From: Gammaproteobacteria bacterium
GTDB lineage: Bacteria; Pseudomonadota; Gammaproteobacteria; Steroidobacterales; Woeseiaceae
DNA length: 6,043 nucleotides
Reading direction: 5' to 3'
Assembly: GCA_029881015.1 (NCBI GenBank)
Contig: JAOUNK010000213.1
Location: 1-6,043 of the forward strand
Position 1 is the stretch's first letter. Each line of letters opens with the position of its first letter. Position numbers and translations under genes: made by a program. Under the pieces are notes generated by a model. It did not search any database, was not told the DNA's origin, and saw only the letters and a list, made by a program, of their open reading frames with translations. Shown in pieces: positions 1 through 5,288 of this stretch.

Positions 1-276
1 GGGCACGTCCGTCCACTCGCGCGTAAACGGGTCAAATTCGACGAAGCGATAGGACGCCGTCATGATCTCGAGACCGAACTCCCGGCCCTGCATCATTGCC
101 TCGTCCTGCACGGTCTCCATGAGTGCCGCGAGGCGCGTGCGCTCGGTCTTGAGTTCCTCGTCTTCGGGCACGATACCGATCGACAGTACGACGATAGAGA
201 GTACCGTCCCGACAATAACGATAACGACGAGGATCTCTATGAGAGTGAAGCCGCGAGATTGTCGCTTGGCGAACAT
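1..276 (-). CDS. gspH: Type II secretion minor pseudopilin GspH, N-terminal part (3' end beyond window)
   Basis: The first 92 residues of a type II secretion minor pseudopilin are visible; the gene continues past base 1. GspH sits near the tip of the periplasmic pseudopilus that pushes folded proteins through the outer membrane secretin. The sequence starts MFAKRQSRGFTLIEILVV: a short basic leader, a prepilin peptidase site after Gly9, Phe10 as the new N-terminus and Glu14 at the +5 position, followed by a hydrophobic helix to about residue 35. The stretch at residues 45-80 (RTRLAALME, then DEAMMQGREFGLEI and YRFVEF) matches the GspH family pattern of a helix followed by a Gly-Leu-Glu strand. 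The start is an ATG 23 nt after the gspG stop, with only a weak ribosome site. Close spacing and shared strand put it in one operon with gspG. The subunit name rests on the post-helix motif and on gene order; another minor pseudopilin is possible but less likely. Confidence 0.85.
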   Translation of the reverse strand, partial: MFAKRQSRGFTLIEILVVIVIVGTVLSIVVLSIGIVPEDEELKTERTRLAALMETVQDEAMMQGREFGLEIMTASYRFVEFDPFTREWTDVP

Positions 277-299
277 CGGGATCCCGGCCTGCCGAGGAA

Positions 300-752
300 C
301 TAGTCGTCGTCCCAGTTGCCGATGTCAGCGTTCAGGCCCTCGCCACCCGGTTGGCCATCCGCACCGAGCGTGTAGATATCGATATCCTTGTGGTTGCCGG
401 GATTCAGGTACTCATAGGGATTGCCCCACGGGTCCCGTGGCATGCTGTCGAGATATCCGCCCGGTTTCCAGTTCTTGACCATGGGGTCGTTCGGCCTCGT
501 AACCAGTGCTTCGATACCCTGTTCCGTCGACGGGTATTTGAAATTATCGAGACGATAGAACTTCATTGCGTTCTCGATCCCCGAAATATCGGCTTTTGCC
601 TTGGTGACCTGGGCGACGTCGACATTGCCAATGACGTTCGGCGCGACGATCGCGGCAAGAATGCCGATGATGATGACGACGACCATGATCTCAATGAGTG
701 TAAAGCCTGCCTGGCGCACCGGGCGCATTGGCGTATTCAACTGTTTCTTCAC
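300..752 (-). CDS. gspG: Type II secretion major pseudopilin GspG
   Basis: GspG is the major subunit of the T2SS pseudopilus, cleaved and N-methylated by prepilin peptidase and assembled at the inner membrane. The leader ends RQAG followed by FTLIEIMVVVIIIGILAA: cleavage after Gly, mature Phe+1 and Glu+5, then a long hydrophobic helix. The C-terminal half has the family's YPSTEQG segment, a DPWGNPYEY loop and the calcium-binding region DIYTLGADGQPGGEG ending ADIGNW plus three Asp. The start is uncertain. I chose the GTG at 752 (150 aa) because GGAG lies 9 nt upstream. The ATG at 728 (142 aa, leader MRPVRQAG) gives the usual length but lacks a clear ribosome site; the mature protein is the same either way. 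The frame is open back to a GTG at 803, which looks too long a leader. It is the first gene of its transcription unit, with gspH next and rrtA divergent. Confidence 0.95.
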   Translation of the reverse strand: MKKQLNTPMRPVRQAGFTLIEIMVVVIIIGILAAIVAPNVIGNVDVAQVTKAKADISGIENAMKFYRLDNFKYPSTEQGIEALVTRPNDPMVKNWKPGGYLDSMPRDPWGNPYEYLNPGNHKDIDIYTLGADGQPGGEGLNADIGNWDDD

Positions 753-821
753 CTGGTATTGCTCCGCGCGAACTGCAAAGAACGCAATTCGCTGAATTGA
801 CACTGAATTAGCGTAAACGTC

Positions 822-830
822 AGTATACCA
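822..830 (-). promoter_or_regulatory. Putative extended -10 promoter for gspG-gspH
   Basis: Read on the minus strand, TGG followed by TATACT forms an extended -10 element (TG-N-TATAAT type, 5 of 6 hexamer matches). No good -35 is seen; CTTTGT lies 16 nt further upstream, inside the start of rrtA. Transcription would start near 815, giving a leader of about 60-90 nt before gspG. The core GTATAC is a palindrome, so the same bases can be read on the plus strand towards rrtA. Assignment is by motif only. Confidence 0.4.
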
Positions 831-833
831 AAC

Positions 834-1442
834 ATGGGGTTACACAAAGTTGCGGGAAGTCCAAATAATCGCCTATTCTGGATTGTTGCTGTAGCCATGG
901 GCCTCGTTGCCATCGGACTGCAGGCCGGCGGAGACCCTGTCCGCGAGGCGCTGGCCTATACCCGCGATGGCGTAGCCGGTGGCGAGGTCTGGCGGCTCCT
1001 GAGCAATCATTTCGTTCACCTTGGCTGGGCCCACTTGTCGCTCAACCTTGCGGGCCTTGCGCTCGTGGCCTGGCTGGTTGGCGGCAGTTTCGACGTGCTC
1101 CGCTGGCTGGCCGTGGCAGGCATCACGGCCGTGACCATCGCTGCGGGCTTCTGGTTTCTCTACCCGGAACTGAGCTGGTACGTCGGATTGTCCGGGCTGG
1201 TGCACGGCTTGCTGGTTGGTGGCCTGTACGTCCGCATACGGCAGCAGGACAAGGAGAGCATGGTATTGCTCGGCTTCGTCCTGGCGAAGCTCGCCTGGGA
1301 GCAGCTAGGCGGGCCGTTCCCGGGCTCCGAGACGACGTCGGGCGGCACGGTCATCGTCAATGCCCACCTTTATGGAGCGGTCGGCGGTGCGCTTGGCAGC
1401 GCCCTGCTATGGCGTAGAGACGAGCCGAGAGCGTCTATATAA
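834..1442 (+). CDS. rrtA: Rhombosortase, rhomboid-family intramembrane serine protease (GlyGly-CTERM processing)
   Basis: This 202-aa inner-membrane protein is a rhomboid-type serine protease of the rhombosortase group. Known members cleave GlyGly-CTERM proteins near their C-terminal membrane anchor; known substrates are often exported by type II secretion. Visible motifs are HLGWAHLSLNLAGL (His67 and Asn71 of the HxxxN helix), the nucleophile motif GLSGLVHG at 118-125 with Ser120, and the partner His178 in NAHLYGAVGG. About six hydrophobic segments are seen, near residues 13-30, 65-84, 91-110, 116-134, 143-157 and 172-193. The length is typical for rhombosortases and lacks the extra domains of larger rhomboids. 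The ATG at 834 is the only ATG that keeps the first membrane segment whole, yet it has no Shine-Dalgarno sequence; an in-frame stop at 804 limits any extension. It lies divergent from gspG, which supports a link to secretion. No GlyGly-CTERM substrate is in the window. A generic small rhomboid is the alternative. Confidence 0.88.
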   Translation: MGLHKVAGSPNNRLFWIVAVAMGLVAIGLQAGGDPVREALAYTRDGVAGGEVWRLLSNHFVHLGWAHLSLNLAGLALVAWLVGGSFDVLRWLAVAGITAVTIAAGFWFLYPELSWYVGLSGLVHGLLVGGLYVRIRQQDKESMVLLGFVLAKLAWEQLGGPFPGSETTSGGTVIVNAHLYGAVGGALGSALLWRRDEPRASI

Positions 1443-1443
1443 T
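1415..1443 (+). promoter_or_regulatory. Putative sigma-70 promoter for fabG, overlapping the end of rrtA
   Basis: A perfect TATAAT lies at 1438-1443, preceded at exactly 17 nt by TAGAGA (1415-1420, 4 of 6 matches to TTGACA). The -10 box includes the rrtA stop codon. The predicted start near 1450 gives a leader of about 40 nt before fabG. This would let fabG be transcribed apart from rrtA, although read-through from rrtA is also possible since both lie on the same strand. Confidence 0.55.
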
Positions 1444-1488
1444 GCGCGGCACGCCCGCAAGGTGTCACAGACAACAAAAGGACCGTTC

Positions 1489-2244
1489 ATGAGTCAGCTT
1501 TTTAACGCCAATGCCCTCGAGGGCGAAATCGCGCTGGTAACCGGTGCATCGCGGGGGATCGGGGCAGCGATCGCCGCGGCACTTGCGGCGGCCGGTGCGC
1601 AGGTGGTTGGTACCGCGACCAGCCAGGGGGGCGCGGACGGTATCTCGGCGGCCCTCGGCGACAAGGGGAGGGGCATCGTGTTGGACGTCGCCGATCTGGA
1701 CTCGGTCCAGGAGGCGATCAGGGACGTCCAGGCGCATGAAGGTGCGCCCTCAATCCTCGTCAACAATGCCGGGATCACGCGCGACAACCTCCTGATGCGC
1801 ATGAAACAGGAGGAGTGGGATGAGGTTCTCGCAACCAACCTGAGCGGGCTGTACGCGATGAGCAAGGCCTGCCTGCGCGGGATGATGAAAGCCAGGAAGG
1901 GCAGGATCATCAATATCGCCTCGGTCGTTGCCGTGATGGGTAATGCCGGCCAGGCCAATTACGCAGCGACCAAGGCCGGGATGATCGGTTTCTCGAAATC
2001 GCTCGCCAGGGAAATCGGCTCCCGCGGCATCACGGTAAACGTGGTTGCACCCGGGTTTATCGACACCGACATGACCAAGGATCTCCCCGAGGAAAACCGG
2101 GCGGCCATGCTTGGGCAGGTGCCGCTGGGGCGCCTCGGCGATAGCGTAGACATTGCCAATGCGGTGCTGTTTCTGGCATCGGCGGGTGGTGCCTATATTA
2201 CCGGCGAGACGCTGCACGTAAATGGCGGCATGGTAATGGCATAA
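1489..2244 (+). CDS. fabG: 3-oxoacyl-[acyl-carrier-protein] reductase FabG
   Basis: A 251-aa short-chain dehydrogenase/reductase that reduces 3-ketoacyl-ACP to 3-hydroxyacyl-ACP with NADPH in the cytoplasmic type II fatty acid synthase. The Rossmann motif TGASRGIG is at 18-25, NNAG at 92-95, the structural Asn at 117 in TNLSG, and the catalytic Ser145, Tyr158 and Lys162 (YAATK) are all present. PGFIDTDM at 188-195 and the C-terminal GETLHVNGGMVMA are typical of FabG. The length fits the family (E. coli 244 aa). The start is the ATG at 1489, with AAAGGA at 1477-1482 and a 6-nt spacer; the open frame continues upstream to 1360 but that part overlaps rrtA and has no homology to the family. The identity, rather than some other SDR, is backed by acpP and fabF directly downstream. 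fabD, the usual upstream neighbour, is replaced here by rrtA. Confidence 0.97.
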   Translation: MSQLFNANALEGEIALVTGASRGIGAAIAAALAAAGAQVVGTATSQGGADGISAALGDKGRGIVLDVADLDSVQEAIRDVQAHEGAPSILVNNAGITRDNLLMRMKQEEWDEVLATNLSGLYAMSKACLRGMMKARKGRIINIASVVAVMGNAGQANYAATKAGMIGFSKSLAREIGSRGITVNVVAPGFIDTDMTKDLPEENRAAMLGQVPLGRLGDSVDIANAVLFLASAGGAYITGETLHVNGGMVMA

Positions 2245-2251
2245 AAGGCGG

Positions 2252-2280
2252 TAGATTGCCGAATACTATTCACATACAAT
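2252..2280 (+). promoter_or_regulatory. Possible promoter for acpP
   Basis: TACAAT at 2275-2280 (5 of 6 matches to TATAAT) is preceded at 17 nt by TAGATT (2252-2257, 3 of 6 matches to TTGACA). It lies just after fabG in the AT-richer gap before acpP. A start near 2287 would give a leader of about 130 nt. The -35 is weak, so this is a candidate only; a separate acpP promoter would suit the high demand for carrier protein. Confidence 0.35.
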
Positions 2281-2301
2281 AGCCCCCCAAGTATGGGCTG
2301 T
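2279..2301 (+). repeat. Short inverted repeat in the fabG-acpP gap
   Basis: AGCCC (2281-2285) pairs with GGGCT (2295-2299) around a 9-nt loop; a U-G and an A-U pair extend the stem to seven. There is no T-run after it, so it is not a standard terminator. It overlaps the start point predicted from the TACAAT box. It could be an operator, a weak read-through barrier, or chance. Confidence 0.3.
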
Positions 2302-2302
2302 A

Positions 2303-2318
2303 CCTTGTAATATCAAGG
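2303..2318 (+). repeat. Inverted repeat CCTTG-N6-CAAGG in the acpP leader
   Basis: Five-base arms, CCTTG and CAAGG, flank TAATAT. The symmetric form with a 6-bp AT centre resembles a small dimeric-regulator site, but I do not recognise the regulator. It lies about 100 nt before acpP and is short enough to occur by chance. Confidence 0.25.
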
Positions 2319-2416
2319 ACTTAGAGTTAATCCAGGAGTGCTGGCGCGCGGTTTTGCAAGCCGGAAAAGGTGGGCCCTTGTGAATTTTATGAGTCTTTCC
2401 AGGAGCAATGAAGACT

Positions 2417-2659
2417 ATGAGTAGTATCGAAGAACAAGTTAAAAGTATTGTTGCAGAGCAACTCGGCGTTAAAGAAGACGAGGTGACCAACGATGCTTCT
2501 TTTGTCGATGACCTCGGCGCGGACTCGCTCGACACGGTCGAGCTGGTGATGGCACTTGAAGAGGAATTTGAAACTGAGATTCCTGACGAGGAAGCCGAGA
2601 AGATCACTACGGTCCAGCAGGCGATCGACTTCGTGACCGCTCGCCAGAGCGAGGGTTAA
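2417..2659 (+). CDS. acpP: Acyl carrier protein AcpP
   Basis: An 80-aa acyl carrier protein, the cytoplasmic shuttle that carries growing acyl chains as thioesters on 4'-phosphopantetheine. The attachment site Ser37 lies in the canonical GADSLDTVELVMALEEEF stretch, followed by EIPDEEAEKITTV. The protein is small and very acidic, close to the E. coli one throughout. I chose the ATG at 2417 (MSSIEEQVKS) because it matches the usual N-terminus; AGGAG at 2401-2405 is 11 nt upstream. The in-frame ATG at 2408 (adding MKT) is only 2 nt from that AGGAG, too close for normal initiation. The start of the gene is less GC-rich than its neighbours (GTTAAAAGTATTGTTGCAG), as often seen in very highly expressed genes. 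It is flanked by a long leader and a strong 3' hairpin, suggesting its mRNA is set apart from fabG and fabF. Confidence 0.98.
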   Translation: MSSIEEQVKSIVAEQLGVKEDEVTNDASFVDDLGADSLDTVELVMALEEEFETEIPDEEAEKITTVQQAIDFVTARQSEG

Positions 2660-2666
2660 GCATACG

Positions 2667-2690
2667 GGCGCGGCGAGCGATCGCCGCGCC
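2667..2690 (+). terminator. Strong GC-rich hairpin after acpP (attenuator or mRNA 3'-end stabiliser)
   Basis: A perfect 10-bp stem, GGCGCGGCGA paired with TCGCCGCGCC, closes on a GCGA loop, which is of the stable GNRA tetraloop type. It starts 7 nt after the acpP stop. What follows, TCGATTTCAGTTCT, is only modestly T-rich, so a partial rather than a full terminator is likely. Such a site would leave abundant short acpP mRNA and pass less transcription to fabF. Confidence 0.6.
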
Positions 2691-2695
2691 TCGAT

Positions 2696-2720
2696 TTCAG
2701 TTCTGAACGGCAGTTCTGCC
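2696..2720 (+). repeat. Two tandem 12-bp palindromes sharing the core CAGTTCTG
   Basis: TTCAGTTCTGAA (2696-2707) and GGCAGTTCTGCC (2709-2720) are each inverted repeats with 5-bp arms around a central TT. They share the 8-bp core CAGTTCTG, repeated at a 13-bp period, with different but mutually compensating flanks (TT/AA versus GG/CC). They lie between the acpP hairpin and the fabF ribosome site. They could be a paired operator or two small RNA hairpins each with a GUUC loop; no known regulator is recognised. Confidence 0.45.
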
Positions 2721-2740
2721 ATCAACTGACGGATGGGCCT

Positions 2741-3982
2741 TTGAGCAAACGACGCGTCGTAATCACCGGCATGGGAATCGTCTCACCGGTGGGAAGCACC
2801 TTGGATGATGCCTGGCGGAATGTTTGCGAAGGCAATCCCGGAACGACCCTTATCGAGGAGTTTGATGCCGGCGCGTTCCCCACGCGTATTGCCGGGCTCG
2901 TGCAGGGTTTCGATGTCGATGCCTACCTCTCCGGGAAAGACCAGCGCAAGAACGATCCGTTTATTCACTATGGCGTCGCCGCCACGATAGACGCGATCAA
3001 GGACGCCAACCTTGAGATAACCGAGGAGAACGGCCATCGCATTGGTGTGGCCATGGGCGCCGGAATCGGTGGTATCAAGACCATCGAAGACAATCACAGC
3101 AAGATGCTCGCCGGTGGCGTACGCAAGGTTTCGCCGTTCTTCATTCCGGGCAGCATAATCAATATGACCTCGGGCCAGGTCAGCATCATGCAGCACATTA
3201 CGGGCCCGAATATTTCCATCGTTACCGCCTGCGCAACCTCGACGCACTGCATCGGGCTCGCAGCGCGCAGCATCGTTCATGGCGATGCCGAAGTGATGCT
3301 TGCCGGCGGTTCCGAACATGCGACGACACCGCTCGCAATGGCGGGATTTTGCGCGGCACGCGCGATGTCGACGCGCAATGACGACCCGGCGGGCGCCAGT
3401 CGCCCCTACGACGTCGACCGAGACGGTTTCGTACTGAGCAATGGCGCTGGCACGGTGGTACTCGAAGAACTCGAGCATGCCAAGGCACGCGGCGCCCGGA
3501 TCTACGCCGAACTGGTTGGCTTCGGCATGAGCAGCGACGCCTATCACATCACGCTGCCGCCTGCGGACGGTGAGGGCGCGCGCAAGTGCATGGTCGCTGC
3601 CATAAACGATGCCGGTATTGCGCCGGAGGACATCGACTACGTCAACACGCATGGCACCTCGACGCCGGCCGGCGATATCGGCGAAACGGTCGGGATCAAG
3701 CGCGCGTTTGGCGACCACGCCCACAAGCTCATGATCAGCTCGACGAAATCGACAACCGGCCATATGCTGGGCGCAGCTGGCGTCGCCGAAGCGATCTTCT
3801 GTGCCAAGGCGCTCCAGGAACAGGTGATACCGCCAACGATCAACCTGGAAAACCAGGACCCCGAGTGTGACCTCGACTACACGCCCAAGGTCGCTCGCGA
3901 CGCCAGGGTGAGAACCGTGCTTTCCAATTCCTTCGGTTTTGGCGGTACCAATGGAAGTTTGATTCTTCGAGCTTTTGACTAA
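2741..3982 (+). CDS. fabF: 3-oxoacyl-[acyl-carrier-protein] synthase II FabF
   Basis: A 413-aa thiolase-fold condensing enzyme, the same length as E. coli FabF, that extends acyl-ACP by two carbons from malonyl-ACP with loss of CO2. The catalytic triad is visible: Cys164 in VTACATSTHCIG, His304 in NTHGTSTPAGD and His341 in STKSTTGHMLGAAG, with the conserved Lys336 beside it. The C-terminal NSFGFGGTNGSL glycine-rich loop is intact. The start is a TTG at 2741: it gives MSKRRVVITGMG, which aligns with the family N-terminus, and GGA at 2731-2733 sits 7 nt before it. The next in-frame ATG (residue 11) would remove the first strand, and the nearby ATG at 2733 is out of frame and stops at once. A TTG start and the hairpin upstream should both hold expression below that of acpP. 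The last 8 nt overlap pabB. Confidence 0.97.
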   Translation: MSKRRVVITGMGIVSPVGSTLDDAWRNVCEGNPGTTLIEEFDAGAFPTRIAGLVQGFDVDAYLSGKDQRKNDPFIHYGVAATIDAIKDANLEITEENGHRIGVAMGAGIGGIKTIEDNHSKMLAGGVRKVSPFFIPGSIINMTSGQVSIMQHITGPNISIVTACATSTHCIGLAARSIVHGDAEVMLAGGSEHATTPLAMAGFCAARAMSTRNDDPAGASRPYDVDRDGFVLSNGAGTVVLEELEHAKARGARIYAELVGFGMSSDAYHITLPPADGEGARKCMVAAINDAGIAPEDIDYVNTHGTSTPAGDIGETVGIKRAFGDHAHKLMISSTKSTTGHMLGAAGVAEAIFCAKALQEQVIPPTINLENQDPECDLDYTPKVARDARVRTVLSNSFGFGGTNGSLILRAFD

Positions 3983-5288
3983 CTTCATTCGCGAGATCGC
4001 GGGTCCTCGCGACCTGCGGCAACTGCATCGCGAACACCCGGCGCGATATCCGTTTCTGCTGCAAAGTACTGCACCCGGGGGCGCGCTCGGCCGTTACGAC
4101 ATCCTGTTTGCATCTCCGGGCGAAACCCTTGTTGCGGGAGCGGGTACGAGCTTCCTCGAGGGGCTCGACCGGACCTGGCGCGCGTCACGTACCGAACGGC
4201 GGCAGGTCGACTTGCCCTTTACGGGCGGTTGGTTCCTGTACCTCGGGTATGAGCTGGCGGCAGAGATCGAGCCCGGACTGTCGCTCGTGCCGGACAGTGT
4301 GCTGCCGGCCGCTTTTGCCGTTCGTTGTCCGACAGCACTCGTCTACGATCACGACACGTCGACGTGCCACCTGGTTTGCGAAACGCCGGACTGCGTGGAC
4401 CGGGGACAGTTGCTCGCAGACATCGACGCCCTCGATCGGGACACACCGATCGCCGCGGCCAGGGTATTGTCCGTCACCGAAGACGATGCCGAGGCGTTCA
4501 TGGATGCTGTCGTGGCCGCCAAGGAATACATCGCGGCTGGCGATGTCTACCAGGCCAACCTGTCGCGCCAATGGCTGGCCAGGGTCGATAACGGAACCAA
4601 CGCCAGCGACATCTATGCATCCCTGTGCACAGCGAATCCCGGACCGTTCGCCGGGATGGCCCGGTGGGGTGACTACGAGATTATCTCGTCGTCCCCGGAG
4701 CGCCTGCTGCAGGTGCGTGACGGCATCGCATCCACGCGACCTATTGCCGGCACCCGGCCACGCTCAGCGGACTCCGGCGAGGATGCCGGTCTGTCGGCCG
4801 AGCTGTTCGCCCATCCGAAGGAGCGCGCCGAACACGTGATGCTGATCGACCTCGAGCGCAATGACCTGGGCCGCATCTGCGAGCCGGGCACGGTGGAAGT
4901 CAATGAGTTCATGGTGCTCGAAAGCTATGCACACGTTCACCACATCGTGTCGAATGTCCAGGGACGGTTGCGAGACGACGTTACGCCGGGGCAGGCAATC
5001 GCCGCCGTTTTCCCGGGCGGCACCATCACCGGCTGTCCCAAGGTGCGTTGCATGGAGATTATCAGTGCGCTGGAACAGGGGCCTCGCGGTGCCTACACGG
5101 GCTCGTTCGGCTATCTAAATCGTGACGGCAGCCTGGATCTGAATATCCTGATTCGCACCATGGTGAAGGACAACGACAGCGTGACCTTCCGCGCCGGATC
5201 AGGCATTGTCGCAGACTCCGATCCGGCCGCCGAACTCGAGGAAACGCGGGCCAAGGCAGAAGGTATGTTGCGCGCGATTTCACGATGA
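3975..5288 (+). CDS. pabB: Aminodeoxychorismate synthase component I PabB (chorismate-binding enzyme)
   Basis: A 437-aa chorismate-utilising enzyme that, with a glutamine amidotransferase (PabA, not in this window), makes 4-amino-4-deoxychorismate for folate. The N-terminal half carries the FTGGWFLYLGYELA segment (82-95). The catalytic half shows DVYQANLSR (190-198), SSPERLL (239-245), RPIAGTRPRS (255-264), MLIDLERNDLGR (289-300), FPGGTITGCPKVR (346-358), TGSFGY (375-380) and RAGSGIVADSDP with EETRAKAEG near the end. The PIAGT motif has Ala258 where E. coli PabB has a catalytic lysine (PIKGT); PIAGT is the form seen in anthranilate synthase TrpE. PabB is still preferred because pabC follows directly and the N-terminus is of PabB type. 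The start is a TTG at 3975, the only ATG/GTG/TTG after an in-frame stop at 3960; it overlaps fabF by 8 nt and lacks a good ribosome site, suggesting coupled translation. TrpE-like activity is the alternative. Confidence 0.88.
   Translation: MTNFIREIAGPRDLRQLHREHPARYPFLLQSTAPGGALGRYDILFASPGETLVAGAGTSFLEGLDRTWRASRTERRQVDLPFTGGWFLYLGYELAAEIEPGLSLVPDSVLPAAFAVRCPTALVYDHDTSTCHLVCETPDCVDRGQLLADIDALDRDTPIAAARVLSVTEDDAEAFMDAVVAAKEYIAAGDVYQANLSRQWLARVDNGTNASDIYASLCTANPGPFAGMARWGDYEIISSSPERLLQVRDGIASTRPIAGTRPRSADSGEDAGLSAELFAHPKERAEHVMLIDLERNDLGRICEPGTVEVNEFMVLESYAHVHHIVSNVQGRLRDDVTPGQAIAAVFPGGTITGCPKVRCMEIISALEQGPRGAYTGSFGYLNRDGSLDLNILIRTMVKDNDSVTFRAGSGIVADSDPAAELEETRAKAEGMLRAISR

Noticed and set aside
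62..478. Plus-strand frame of 138 codons across gspH and gspG
   Set aside because: Antisense to two pseudopilin genes with clear prepilin motifs; low-complexity Ser/Arg-rich product.
661..695. Triplet-repeat-like run of ATG and ACG units
   Set aside because: It is the reverse strand of the Val/Ile codons in the GspG membrane helix, not an independent repeat.
1360..1488. N-terminal extension of the fabG frame
   Set aside because: It overlaps the rrtA end in another frame and shows no family similarity; ATG 1489 has a clear AAAGGA site.
2334..2340. AGGAG followed by GTG upstream of acpP
   Set aside because: The GTG overlaps the AGGAG with no spacer, so it cannot act as a normal start site.
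2783..3988. 401-codon open frame on the minus strand opposite fabF
   Set aside because: It lies fully antisense to a clear FabF, has no recognisable motif, is rich in Arg, Gly, Ala and Asp, and fits the shadow frames common in GC-rich genes.
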